Shown piece by piece: positions 21,381 through 34,117 of a DNA stretch of 64,000 nt. The stretch is from positions 47,045,196 through 47,109,195 of the forward strand of contig NC_088708.1 of assembly GCF_963576615.1 (NCBI RefSeq). Reading direction: 5' to 3'. This stretch comes from Watersipora subatra. Taxonomy: Eukaryota > Bryozoa > Gymnolaemata > Cheilostomatida > Watersiporidae. The notes beneath the pieces were generated by a model that worked only from the letters and a program-made list of their open reading frames with translations, was not told the origin of the DNA and did no database searches. Made by a program: the position numbers and the translations under genes. Numbering within the stretch: position 1 is the stretch's first letter; each line of letters starts with the position of its first letter.

Positions 21381-24300
21381 CTATTTGGAACATGGTGTTT
21401 CTCTAAGACAAACTGCAGACACTGTCATAGGGTTGTTGAGAGAACCAGATATCTTTTTCCAAGCACATCCTAACCCATCATCCGTCAGTGTGTATAACAA
21501 AACAGAGGTTCGAGTTTGAGTCCAGGGATCATTTTTTTCACAGGTCTCCATAATAAACCTGTAACAAAGAATACAATAAACGGAGACCCGACTTTTAGAT
21601 GTTTTAATTATATTTTATCTAAACTATTCCCCGTTATAACATAAACTGCCTCCGTCGGTCTAGAGTCATGCTAAGAGTGTTAGGAAAAAAGATTTTGCCG
21701 AGGAATTGAACCGGGGTTTCCAGATTTCCAATCAAGCACACTAGCATATGCACCATGCGACCACCAGGCCAAATTCCTAAATAATTGTGCACATAGTTAT
21801 TATCCATGATGATCTTTCATGGCACACCAGACTGTTAGGGTAATACTATAGATGTAAAGTTAATTATACACATAATTATTACACCTGATAATTTCTCATG
21901 GCACACTAAACTGCCAGGGTACTATTATGGATGTAAAGTTAATTGTACACATAGTTATTACACCTGATAATCTCTCATGGCACACTAAACTGTCAGGGTA
22001 CTACTATGGATATAAAGTTAATTGTACATGTAGTTATTACACATGATAATGTCCCATGGCACACCAGACTGCCAGGGTACTACTATAGATGTAATGTTAA
22101 TTGTACACATAGTTATTACACCTGATAATCTCTCATGACACACCAGACTGCCAGGGTCCTACTATGGATGTAATGTTAATTGTACACATAGTTATTACAC
22201 CTGATGATCTCTCATGGCACACCAGACTACCAGGGTACTACTATGGATGTAATGTTAATTGTACACGTAGTTATTACACCTGATAATCTCTCATGGCACA
22301 CCAGACTACCAGGGTACTACTATAGATGTAATGTTAATTGTACACATAGTTATTACACCTGATGATCTCTCATGGCACACCAGACTACCAGGGTCCTACT
22401 ATGGATGTAATGTTAATTGTACACATAGTTATTACACTTGATGGTCTTTCACGGCACACCAGACTGCCAGGGTACTACTATAGTTGTAATGTTAATTGTA
22501 CACGTAGTTATTACACCTGATAATCTCTCATGGCACACCAGACTACCAGGGTACTACTATAGATGTAATGTTAATTGTACACATAGTTATTACACCTGAT
22601 GATCTCTCATGGCACACCAGACTACCAGGGTACTACTATAGATGTAATGTTAATTGTACACATAGTTATTACACTTGATGGTCTTTCACGGCACACCAGA
22701 CTGCCAGGGTACTACTATAGTTGTAATGTTAATTGTACACATAGTTATTACACCTGATGATCTCTCATGGCACACCAGACTACCAGGGTACTACTATGGA
22801 TGTAATGTTAATTGTACACGTAGTTATTACACCTGATGATCTCTCATGGCACACCAGACTGCCAGGGTACTACTATAGATGTAATGTTAATTGTACACAT
22901 AGTTATTACACCTGATAATCTCTCATGGCATACCAGACTTCCAGGGTACTACTATAGATGTAATGTTAATTGTACATATAGTTATTACACCTGATAATCT
23001 CTCATGGCACACCAGACTGCCAGGGTACTACTATAGATGTAATGTTAATTGTACACATAGTTATTACACCTGATAATCTCTCATGGCACACCAGACTGCC
23101 AGGGTACTACTGTAGATGTAATGTTAATTGTACACATAGTTATTACATCTGATGATCTCTCATGGCACACCAGACTGTCAGGGTACTACTATGGATGTAA
23201 TGTTAATTGTACACATAGTTATTACACCTGATAATCTCTCATGGCACACCAGACTACCAGGGTACTACTATGGATGTAATGTTAATTGTACACATAGTTA
23301 TTACACCTGATAATCTCTCATGGCACACCAGACTGTCAGGGTACTACTATGGATGTAATGTTAATTGTACACATAGTTATTACACCTGATAATCTCTCAT
23401 GGCACACCAGACTGCCAGGGTACTACTATAGATGTAATGTTAATTGTACACATAGTTATTACACCTGATAATCTCTCATGACACACCAGACTGCCAGGGT
23501 CCTACTATGGATGTAATGTTAATTGTACACGTAGTTATTACATCTGATGATCTCTCATGGCACACCAGACTGTCAGGGTACTACTATAGATGTAATGTTA
23601 ATTGTACACGTAGTTATTACACCTGATAATCTCTCATGGCACACCAGACAGCCACAGTACTACTATGGATGTAATGTTAATTGTACACATAGCTATTACA
23701 CCTGATAATCTCTCATGGCACACCAGACTGTCAGGGTACTACTATGGATGTAATGTTAATTGTACACGTAGTTATTACACCTGATAATCTCTCATGGCAC
23801 ACCAGACTGCCAGGGTACTACTATGGATGTAATGTTAATTATACACATAGTTATTACACCTGATAATCTTTCAAGGCACACCAGACTACCAGGGTACTAC
23901 TATGGATGTAATGTTAATTATACACATAGTTATTACACCTGATAATCTCTCATGGCACAGCAGACTGCTAGGGTACTACTATAGATGTAATGTTAATTGT
24001 ACACATAGTTATTACACCTGATAATCTCTCATGGCACACCAGACTGTCAGGGTACTAGTATGGATGTAAAGTTAATTGTACACATAGCTATTACACCTGA
24101 TAATCTCTCATGGCACACCAGACTGCCAGGGTACTACTATGGATGTAATGTTAATTGTAGACATAGTTATTACACCTGATAATCTCTCATGGCACACTAG
24201 ACTGCCAGGGTACTACTATGGATGTAATGTTAATTGTACACATAGTTATTACACCTGATAATCTCTCATGGCACACCAGACTGCCAGGGTACTACTATGG

Positions 24301-27300
24301 ATGTAATGTTAATTGTACACATAGTTATTACACCTGATAATCTCTCATGGCACACCAGACTGCCAGGGTACTACTATGAATGTAATGTTAATTGTACACA
24401 TAGTTATTACACCTGATAATCTCTCATGGCACACCAGACTACTAGGGTACTACTATGGATGTAATGTTAATTGTACACATAGCTATTACACCTGATAATC
24501 TCTCATGGCACACCAGACTGCCAGGGTACTACTATAAATGTAATGTTAATTGTACACATAGTTATTACACATGATAATTTCTCATGGCACACCAGACTAC
24601 CAGGGTACTACTATGGATGAAATGTTAATTGTACACATAGCTATTACACCTGATAATCTCTCATGGCACACCAGACTGCCAGGGTACTACTATGGTTGTA
24701 ATGTTAATTGTACACATAGTTATTACACCTGATAATCTCTCATGGCACACCAGACTACCAGGGTACTACTATAGATGTAATGTTAATTGTACACATAGTT
24801 ATTACACATGATAATTTCTCATGGCACACCGGACTACCAGGGTACTACTATGGATGTAATGTTAATTGTACACATAGCTATTACACCTGATAATCTCTCA
24901 TGGCACACTAGACTACCAGGGTACTACTATGGATGTAATGTTAATTGTACACATAGTTATTACACCTGATAATCTCTCATGGCACACTAGACTGCCAGGG
25001 TACTACTATGGATGTAATGTTAATTGTACACATAGTTATTACACCTGATAATCTCTCATGGCACACCAGACTGCCAGGGTACTACTATGGATGTAATGTT
25101 AATTGTACACATAGTTATTACACCTGATAATCTCTCATGGCACACCAGACTACCAGGGTACTACTATGGATGAAATGTTAATTGTACACATAGCTATTAC
25201 ACCTGATAATCTCTCATGGCACACCAGACTGCCAGGGTACTACTATGGTTGTAATGTTAATTGTACACATAGTTATTACACCTGATAATCTCTCATGGCA
25301 CACCAGACTACCAGGGTACTACTATAGATGTAATGTTAATTGTACACATAGCTATTACACCTGATAATCTCTCACGGCACACCAGACTGCCAGGGTACTA
25401 CTATGGATGTAATGTTAATTGTACACATAGCTATTACACCTGATAATCTCTCATGGCACACTAGACTACCAGGGTACTACTATGGATGTAATGTTAATTG
25501 TACACATAGTTATTACACCTGATAATCTCTCATGGCACACTAGACTGCCAGGGTACTACTATGGATGTAATGTTAATTGTACACATAGTTATTACACCTG
25601 ATAATCTCTCATGGCACACCAGACTGCCAGGGTACTACTATGGATGTAATGTTAATTGTACACATAGTTATTACACCTGATAATCTCTCATGGCACACCA
25701 GACTACTAGGGTACTACTATGGATGTAATGTTAATTGTACACATAGCTATTACACCTGATAATCTCTCATGGCACACTAGACTACCAGGGTACTACTATG
25801 GATGTAATGTTAATTGTACACATAGTTATTACACCTGATAATCTCTCATGGCACACCAGACTACTAGGGTACTACTATGGATGTAATGTTAATTGTACAC
25901 ATAGCTATTACACCTGATAATCTCTCATGGCACACCAGACTACCAGGGTACTACTATGGATGTAATGTTAATTGTACACATAGCTATTACACCTGATAAT
26001 CTCTCATGGCACACCAGACTGTCAGGGTACTACTATAGATGTAATGTTAATTGTACACATAGTTATTACACCTGATAATCTCTCATGGCACAGCAGACTG
26101 CTAGGGTACTACTATGGATGTAATGTTAATTGTACACATAGCTATTACACCTGATAATCTCTCATGGCACACCAGACTGCCAGGGTACTACTATGGATGT
26201 AATGTTAATTGTACACATAGTTATTACACATGATAATCTCTCATGGCACACCAGACTGCCAGGGTACTACTATGGATGTAATGTTAATTGTACACATAGT
26301 ATTACACCTGATAATCTCTCATGGCACACCAGACTGCCAGGGTACTACTATGGATGTAATGTTAATTGTACACATAGTTATTACACCTGATAATCTCTCA
26401 TGGCACACCAGACTGCCAGGGTACTACTATGGATGTAATGTTAATTGTACACATAGTTATTACACCTGATAATCTCTCATGGCACACCAGACTACTAGGG
26501 TACTACTATGGATGTAATGTTAATTGTACACATAGCTATTACACCTGATAATCTCTCATGGCACACTAGACTACCAGGGTACTACTATAGATGTAATGTT
26601 AATTGTACACATAGTTATTACACCTGATAATCTCTCATGGCACACCTGACTACTAGGGTACTACTATGGATGTAATGTTAATTGTACACATAGTTATTAC
26701 ACCTGATAATCTCTCATGGCACACCAGACTACCAGGGTACTACTATGGATGTAATGTTAATTGTACACGTAGCTATTACACCTGATAATCTCTCATGGCA
26801 CACCAGACTGTCAGGGTACTACTATAGATGTAATGTTAATTGTACACATAGTTATTACACCTGATAATCTCTCATGGCACAGCAGACTGCTAGGGTACTA
26901 CTATGGATGTAATGTTAATTGTACACATAGCTATTACACCTGATAATCTCTCATGGCACACCAGACTGCCAGGGTACTACTATGGATGTAATGTTAATTG
27001 TACACATAGTTATTACACATGATATTCTCTCATGGCACACCAGACTGCCAGGGTACTACTATGGATGTTATGTTAATTGTACACATAGTTATTACACCTG
27101 ATAATCTCTCATGGCACACCAGACTGTCAGGGTACTACTATGGATGTAATGTTAATTATACACATAGTTATTACACCTGATAATCTCTCATGGCACACCA
27201 GACTGCCAGGGTACTACTATAGTTGTAATGTTAATTATACACGTAGTTATTACACCTGATAATCTCTCATGGCACACCAGACTACCAGGGTACTACTATG

Positions 27301-30300
27301 GGTGTAATGTTAATTGTACACATAGTTATAACACCTGATAATCTCTCATGGCACACCAGACTGCCAGGGTACTACTATGAATGTAATGTTAATTGTACAC
27401 ATAGTTATTACACCTGATAATCTCTCATGGCGCACCAGACTGCCAGGGTACTACTATGGATGCGATGTTAATTGTACACATAGTTATTACACCAGATAAT
27501 CTCTCATACTAGACTGTCAGGGTACTACTATAGATGTAAAGTTAATTGTACACGTAGTTATTACACCTGATAATCTCTCATGGCATGAGGGACTGTCAGT
27601 GTACTAGTTAATATAATGTCCGCTTACAGGGTCACTTGCGTCAAAGTTTGAAATAATGTATCAGAATGTATAAATAGTTTTCTATCATTTGATATTTCGC
27701 TTGCTGTATTTTGCTTGCATTTTTTAGAATGTTTGAAGGTTCAATGACTTCAACTTTTAAAATATTTCATCAAAAAGTATAAAACGATTTTCATCGTTTG
27801 ATGTTTTCTGAAGTTTAAGGTGATCTGTCTGCCAGGATGTTTCAAGATTAAGCTCAACAAAATTTGACTGCACTTAAATGCTCAGAAAAATAGATTTCTT
27901 CTAAAATGGTGTCAATAGTCACACTTCTTGTTTGTCCTTTTAGTTGTTATTTCCGTTACTGCAATTAAATTGCAAGGTTACATGTCGCTAATGATATATA
28001 TTTTATTTTGCATTTGCTCATGATTTCTTGGAATAAAACTTTAAACATAGTCTTATGGACATTTCTGTAGATGTTACAAACAATTTAAAGATAGATTGGC
28101 CAGAGTTTGCCACATTTTTTCCTCTAAATGTTGTTTAAACACGTGAGTAACCGATAATGATGATGAAACTGTATATTTTTTGTTCTGAGCGTTTTAACTG
28201 CAAACGAGTTTTTTAAATTTTAATTTTTAATTATTCTGGCAGTCAGATTACCTAAAATTACAGAAAACATCAAACGATAATAATATTTTTATACTTTTTG
28301 ATAAAATCTTTAAAAAGTTGAGGTCATTGAACCTTTAAACATTCTCAAAGATGTGATTCCTTCTCGAGAATTAATCCCTGAAAATAGTCTAAGCTAAAGA
28401 GAGCCTTTAGATATTAGCTGGAGAGTCGTGCCTGAAATGCTTTTCTGAAGCTTTTAGAAATGATCATTATCAGTATGTCTTCATTGTGCAGATTATATGG
28501 ATTTGGAATTGTGTGCACATGAAGTTACCATTTGATGAAAAAGATAAGGATTTCTACGCAAAAGAACATAATGCACAGTCAGAACTGCTCATATCAAAAT
28601 AGGAATGGCTGAATTGTGGAAAATGTTTAAAATGGGATTGTTTGCTGTTTTATTTTCATGCATCATTGGCAAGTGCCATTTCTATTTTTGCAGGCATGAA
28701 ACGTTCGATAAAAGTTTGTGAGTAACAAAACTTGCTTGATTTATGAGTTTTTGCGATTTCTATCTGTTTCTATGTAGATGACTTGCAGAAGAAGTAAACT
28801 TGTAGATTAACTGCGTCATGGAAACATACACTATGTTTTCATGACACAAAAATTTATCAGTTTGCGTCACTCGCAATATGACATAAACCTACGGGCCAGG
28901 TGCAGTTCTTATTGAGTGATTTATGCTTGCGAAAGATGGACACCACATTGGAGATTACATTGATGCAAAAATGTTACATGAACTATTTAATGTCAAACAT
29001 GTTCTGCTAAGTGAGACAGGAGTGCGCCACTAAGGCCTCGAATTTAATCCTGTTAATCCACAACGCGCGAATGTCTACTGAAACACTTATCTCATGGTAA
29101 CTCAATGTGCTCACAACTCCAAATCTGCATTATCTGCACAATGAAAACAGAGTGACAGAGGAAAATGGTAATTCTCTGACTTGATGGAGCTCTTTTTAAT
29201 TAAAGACATGCAGATAATCAGATCGTTTTTTACCAATGTAAAGATTTAAAATACTGACCCTTCGGGACACCTGAGAACACTTGTTGAGGGCTTAAAACTG
29301 GTTGCAATTCTGACATCATAACCAGTCGTTAACTTGCACTGCACCATTGCCTAAAATCAGATGCATTCCTACATGTATTTGCACTGTAACTGTTTTCGTT
29401 AGTATTATCGTTAGTATTATCATTTAAAAAATTATAAATGAGCTGAAACCAACTCTAGACTTTGTTCAATCAATGAATAGAGCTATACACATCTTTATTC
29501 AAAGTACACAGATTATGCGATGTTTTGTAATTAGAGACATACATTATATTACAAACTCAATAACATAGCTATTTGCATTACTCACACCGTCATATATTTA
29601 GTATAATATTTTCAAAAAATGCCCACAACCGATTTAACATAATACGTGCAAAATGTACTACAGACAAAAAAGTGGTTAATAAGTTTTTTAAAGTAACACT
29701 GATGTAGATCCCACAACAGTTTCAAGGTGCACTATACATGCAGCCAAAAAACTTTCAACATAATCAACTTTCAGTCATTCATATTACAAACAGATATAAA
29801 CAGTTGAAAATTGTTAATTTTGTTCATCTCAAAAATTTAAAAACTTTCCAAGTAATTCTAGTTTTGCTTTATGTCACGAAGAGACAGATATATTTTTCAG
29901 TTTAGAACTGTGGATACAAGCTGAAAAAATTACTGATTAATTACAGTAGACGTTCCTACAATGTAAATAATCCGTTCCAGGAACATTTACGTTATAAAGA
30001 TTTTATGTTTTACAAGCAGCAAAATACATGTAAATTGTCCATCTGTTTTACAATTTTCCCAAATAGTAAAACTCCTTTCGCTCTTCAAAAACAAAAAGCT
30101 AGATATCATCTTTTAATTTAAATATTAAACACTAATCACAGAATTATTGGTTTAGGCTCTTTTTTGTCACTTTCATTCTGTTTATGTTTCTTGACTACAG
30201 TAATTTTATAAGTTAAGGAGAATGCACAAACCTTCAATGTCAATTCGCATCAGATTTATTAATTTTCTCTAGACAGCAAGATCTATTCTGCGAAGGAAAA

Positions 30301-31009
30301 TATTTAAAAAATATTTTGTCTGAAGACTTTGACTTAATAAGAACAATGCCTGTCGGACTGTACGCCTATCAATCGCCAGAGTTCAAGGCAAGATAAGAGA
30401 TAAGTTTTGACGAGACTACAACTCATGATATTCAATTTAGTATATCAACACACTAGCTTCTGTACAGATGAGTCGCTTTTAAATATTTCTTAACAAATAG
30501 TTGCGCAACCACTTATTGTGTGAATAATTGTGTGCATAGTTATTCTCTGCGCTTTGACGACACACCTGATGATCTCTCAAAGCCAACTAGACTGACAAGA
30601 TGCTCGTATATGTAATAGAGATAACCTGTCCTTCATTTCTTTTCTCAAGGGCGACAAGAAAGAAAGCGGTATTTTAAGGCTAACTGAGATTCTGGTTATT
30701 CAAATCTAGTTTGATAACATGTGCCGATTTGACACTTTACGTGATATGGAATCTTTTACATAATATGAAGCAATAACTTTACATAAATCCTTTACATTGT
30801 GTACAAAGGAAGTATCCGTTATAAGAACATTTACTGTACGCTCGACATACAATAAAAGCTTTTAATATTGTATGGTGTACGCACTTTTACTTTTCCTCCA
30901 ATGCCCCATCTTTTATACGCTGTGCACTTCCTTATATTATCGGGAAAAAACCGAGTTCCATCACAAATGCTTGCATCATGGCAGAGGCACTTAGCTGCAT
31001 AATATCCAG
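21381..31009 (-). CDS. secreted ten-cysteine protein, paralogue (3 of 4 exons found)
   Basis: Minus-strand exons 31009-30885 (125 nt), 29350-29259 (92 nt) and 21558-21381 (178 nt, TAG stop) have the same lengths (last exon 9 nt shorter) and phases as exons 2-4 of the gene at 6831-12685, with good acceptors and GT donors. The proteins match closely: GYYAAKCLCHDASICDGTR, KRWGIGGKVK, AMVQCK, CPEGF, NDPW, SAVCLRET, and all ten cysteines are kept. Frames are open, so the gene is probably functional. The signal-peptide exon must lie above 31009 but I could not find it. Intron 3 is 7.7 kb and contains a SINE, a 79-bp satellite and a foldback element. Intron 2 holds a DNA transposon. Orientation is opposite to the first gene (tail to tail). 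Function unknown. Confidence 0.78.
21628..21840 (-). mobile_element. tRNA-derived SINE, whose head begins the satellite array
   Basis: On the minus strand a head of about 62 bp (ACCCTAACAGTCTGGTGTGC...TGTGCACAATTATT) is followed by a tRNA-like part with an A-box-like GGCCTGGTGGTCGCATGG and a perfect B box, GGTTCAATTCC, then a short 3' tail. The same layout recurs at 33385, 35705, 42402, 51395 and 51610. The head here is the first, most divergent unit of the satellite that follows. Confidence 0.68.
21841..27610. repeat. 79-bp satellite array, about 73 copies
   Basis: Unit (plus strand) TACACCTGATAATCTCTCAT followed by GGCACACCAGACTGCCAGGG, TACTACTATGGATGTAATGT and TAATTGTACACATAGTTAT. Copies are head to tail with no spacers. 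Point variants are shared in blocks: a run of units near 25990-26230 recurs at 26780-27020, exactly ten units (790 bp) away, so amplification included multi-unit segments. One unit near 26290 is 78 bp. The reverse complement of the unit is the head of the local SINE family, and the array abuts a SINE. It lies within intron 3 of the minus-strand secreted-protein gene. ORFs across it are artefacts. Confidence 0.95.
27722..28350. mobile_element. foldback (palindromic) element
   Basis: Arms of about 180-200 bp: GAATGTTTGAAGGTTCAATG at the left and its near complement at the right end, then TATCAAAAAGTATAAAA and GGTGATCTGTCTGCCAGGAT in inverted positions. The middle carries TGAGCGTTTTAACTGC/GCACTTAAATGCTCAG, shared with 39325-39768 and with the hairpin at 17797-17886. 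No coding sequence. Confidence 0.72.
28478..29146. repeat. pair of inverted 50-bp repeats about 600 bp apart
   Basis: CATTGTGCAGATTATATGGA...GAAGTTACCAT at 28482-28531 is repeated in inverted orientation near 29090-29140 with about eight differences. The inner sequence does not pair well. Possibly the ends of a small element in intron 3 of the minus-strand gene. Confidence 0.45.
29943..30838. mobile_element. DNA transposon with inverted ends, non-coding
   Basis: The left end ACAGTAGACGTTCCTACAAT and the right end, reverse complemented, ACAGTAAATGTTCTTATAAC are similar. The first 300 bp match the copy at 9893-10210. A partial SINE head (30510-30615) is inserted within. No transposase. Located in intron 2 of the minus-strand secreted-protein gene. 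Confidence 0.55.
30510..30615 (-). mobile_element. partial SINE head
   Basis: Minus strand: ...CTAGTTGGCTTTGAGAGATC, CATCAGGTGTG and ATGCACACAATTATTC, a diverged copy of the SINE head and satellite unit. No tRNA-like part recognised next to it. Confidence 0.45.
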
Positions 31010-31069
31010 CTAGAAATACAAGGCTTTAGCTTAGAGAGGCATAGTGATGCTGTCATTGAGATAAACAAA

Positions 31070-31306
31070 AGTAGTGCGTGAAAGTTTATATATACAGTGC
31101 TTCATACATATATGTACATGTAAATATATATTATATTTCATATATACACAATTGTAAATCATATAAATGAATATAAATAATATAGAATATAACATATATA
31201 CATGTATTATATATATCCTATAATTTATATATTATATATGTATATAATATAAAAATATCATTTTATATTATATATATACAATGTATATATATATATATAT
31301 ATATAT
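31070..31306. repeat. TA-rich low-complexity tract
   Basis: Imperfect TATA/CATA repeats ending in a pure TA run at 31285-31307. Confidence 0.7.
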
Positions 31307-31308
31307 AT

Positions 31309-32631
31309 CGTGAAACTTCTATTTGAATGCCACCTCTATTTGAACGCCACCTCCATTTGACCACCACTTTAGCATTATTTGATTTTTAGGAGCCCATAAT
31401 ATCAATTTATCAGTAGAAAAGTGTCCTCAAAATCGTATTAATAATGAATTGTTTACATCAATAACAATTAATTCTCTTTTTGTCCAATTTTAATGCTTTT
31501 CATTTTTTTCCGTTAAAACTTTGAAAGTAACACCAAAGAAATAATTAATCACTGTCTTAGGCTAATAGTAGTTCTTTGTTTAACAAGATCTTAATGCTTC
31601 AGAGTACATGTATATAAAAATGGTTAACACTTACGATGGTAGATGAATGACTAGTTTTAGGGTCAAGGTTGCGTTTCGTTAGCAAAACTTTTACGCATTT
31701 AATTGGTGCTAAATGTAACCCGTAAAAGTATTGCTCTGCCAAGAAAATTGTTTGGATGCTAATATCGGCTAGTTCAGCAGGGCAGAAAAATAGTTGAGAT
31801 CAGAGGACACTGTGGAAGTATTGGATAACTAGAAGAAGCTAGTTTCAGCAACAACAATTAGAACATAGCTATCCAAGTGAACAGTACAAATTGTTTTCAA
31901 AAATGTTAATTTTTGTTTTTACACGTAATATAAGTATGGTTCATTTATGCTACTAGTTTATGAATATACTTGTAGCATTTGATAGATTATCATTATATAA
32001 CTTATAAATTTGCTGATTTATAGCATATTATTTGATAGCATCCTTGTGGTTATTTTAACACAGCTTATAATGGATTGACGCTCAGAACTCTTTTTCTATT
32101 GCACATCAAAAGCTAGTTTTGGCTGCAAACTGAAGCAAAAATATCACTGAGTGCACTGAGCTTTTATTCAACATTGCTAAATATAAATATAAAATAAAAA
32201 TATCCCTTCAAATTTAAAATGAAATAAAACATTTAGAACTTCAACAAGTTGCAACACAAGCTATAATATCATCGAAGGTTAATTGCAAGCAATAGATAAC
32301 AACTGGTAGAGATATTTCTTGGCTTCCCAATGCATATTTTATTTAGAGAGATCTTTGAAAATTGGAGGTAAGTTAGCAGATTTATTGCATCCGAAAGGTT
32401 TAACATCACAAGAGGTTTAACATCACGAGAGATTTAACAAAAAGAGGACAGAATATAGGCAACATTCAATTTGCCTGTAAAAGGGCTAAATTTATTTGCC
32501 CAAAATTCTGACAAGCCATTTGAAAAATACAACGCCAGTCTCTAATTGAACGCAACCTTCAATTGACTACCACTAAAAAGGGTTAAAAAATAGAGCGCCA
32601 TGACGTTCAATTCGAGGTTTTACAGTATATT
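31309..32631. mobile_element. non-autonomous DNA transposon with inverted ends
   Basis: The left end GTGAAACTTCTATTTGAATG is followed by repeats of TCTATTTGAACGCCACC. The right end, reverse complemented, reads TGTAAAACCTCGAATTGAAC then GTCATGGCGCTCTA. Both ends carry TTGAACG-type subterminal motifs, as in many invertebrate MITEs. The interior (1.3 kb) is AT-rich with no transposase seen. It lies upstream of exon 2 of the minus-strand secreted-protein gene, possibly within its first intron. Confidence 0.55.
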
Positions 32632-33384
32632 ATATATAACTTACAATAATTGAACCTTGCTTATTGGTTGAAGCACAAAAACCATTGATTTTTGTACCAA
32701 GTTGACCTTTGCTCAAAACAAATTCAAAGAGAATGCAAGTTCATAAAAATAGATGTGGCAAAGCTATGTTGCTATGTCAAATGGTTTTGCTTTGTACTAA
32801 AACATTTGTAAAGAAAAACTACCTTAAGTATGCTATAGCTGTGCGTGAAGTTTTCCTTTACTTAGCACTCAGCAAGTTATTTTCCTAGCTAGATAGCAAG
32901 AATAGAAATATTTGCAAAAAAGATAAATTTTTTTGCTTGCTCCCTAATGACTTATATAGTTATCTGTGCGGCTATTCACTGTTTAAGTACCATTTGCGTA
33001 TTTAAGCTTATTGTATTATCTTACACATAAATGTACTTACCATTCACACAATCATACTATTTTTTGCCACTCTAAACTTCATGATCTGAACAGCCAAAAA
33101 TTTTGAGTCATGTATTTATGTTTAATTTACAGAGGTGCCTAGTACAGAGTTTACCTGGACAAGTGGCATCAGATGGAGAATCATCATGGATGCCACTTTC
33201 TGGCCCTTCTAGCCAGAACGTACCTAAAGTAAATATAAAACAGTTGAATATTAGACAAAGTTGGAGGCTTTTCAGTGTTTGCTTAACCAGATATATACAG
33301 AATTCGAGTCCTGTTAGATAAGATTTTGTAGGTTAACAAATTTATCTGCTAATTCTTTCACAGCATTTTTTATCATAATTACTC
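32632..33384. other. no confident gene; one exon-like segment
   Basis: Mostly AT-rich. A segment at about 33133-33229 is bounded by AG and GT on the plus strand and is open in one frame, but it has no recognisable protein similarity and no partner exons, so it is not called. Confidence 0.25.
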
Positions 33385-33600
33385 ATACCCTAGCAGCTTA
33401 GTGTGCCTTGCAAAATCTGCAAGTGTAATAACTATGCATACAATTATTTAATGAACATGGTTGGTATTGATTGGTACAGTTTTTACAGTGTTGGTATACC
33501 AAACTGAATGTTGCGGTTCAAATCCTGCATGATGCATTTTCTTTTTTCAACTTCCAAGCATGGCTTCAGATAGACGCGGCTCTTACCATAGTAATGACTA
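33385..33600 (+). mobile_element. tRNA-derived SINE
   Basis: A head (TACCCTAGCAGCTTAGTGTG...ACTATGCATACAATTATT) is followed by a tRNA-like part with a perfect B box GGTTCAAATCC (33514-33524 region) and the family 3' end GGCTCTTACCATAGTAA. Confidence 0.68.
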
Positions 33601-33935
33601 TTATTAATTGATGCATAATCTTATATGTACTAATAGCTTTACATCGTAATAACTTTTTAACACCTTTAAATAATAGTTTCTTTTTAAAGATATTTTTGAT
33701 TATAAATGTTCCATAGATACATTGATTATTGTTCAGACTAGTATTGAGCGCAGGAGAACACAACTCAAATATAAATTTCTAAAGCATGAACAATTTTAAT
33801 AAAACATTTAAGCTATATCGCTAATCTACATGTATATTAAGTGTGTGAATATCAAGCTACATTTTATGCTATTACAATTCTCAAACTTTGAAATTAAAAC
33901 TGAGTACAAACTTCGCATAGTAACTTTTATTTCAG

Positions 33936-34117
33936 CTAGCTGGATTTTAAAGAGCGATTTACCGATATTTTGTTTGAATCAGCGTATATATTGCCAATAC
34001 CAGAAGTATTCAACCGTACCTGAAAGGATGAGCCTGGAGGGTCCCCCAGTACCAACAACTGAGTTTGGGTTGTCCAGGCAGGATGTTGCTGAAATAAACC
34101 ATTACTATTACAAGTAG
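33936..34117 (+). pseudogene. possible C-terminal exon of an astacin-like metalloprotease, isolated
   Basis: After a splice-acceptor-like ATTTCAG at 33929-33935, one frame runs to TAG at 34115-34117 and ends ...PTTEFGLSRQDVAEINHYYY. The pattern GLS..D.aeIN.yY resembles the end of astacin catalytic domains, where it follows the SxMHY Met-turn; here the corresponding site is degenerate. The zinc motif HExxHxxGxxH was not found upstream. It could be a last exon of a gene whose other exons are missing, or a chance resemblance. Confidence 0.28.

Noticed and set aside
26193..26469. Repeated open frames coding CNVNCTHS-type peptides
   Set aside because: The frame exists only because one satellite unit is 78 bp; 79-bp units shift the frame every copy, so there is no selection for coding.
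21841..27610. Regular repeats that could suggest a CRISPR array
   Set aside because: The 79-bp units are directly adjacent with no unique spacers, and the genome is eukaryotic.
33103..33321. Exon-like segment with AG/GT borders
   Set aside because: No protein similarity, no in-phase partner exons, and AG/GT pairs are common in this composition.
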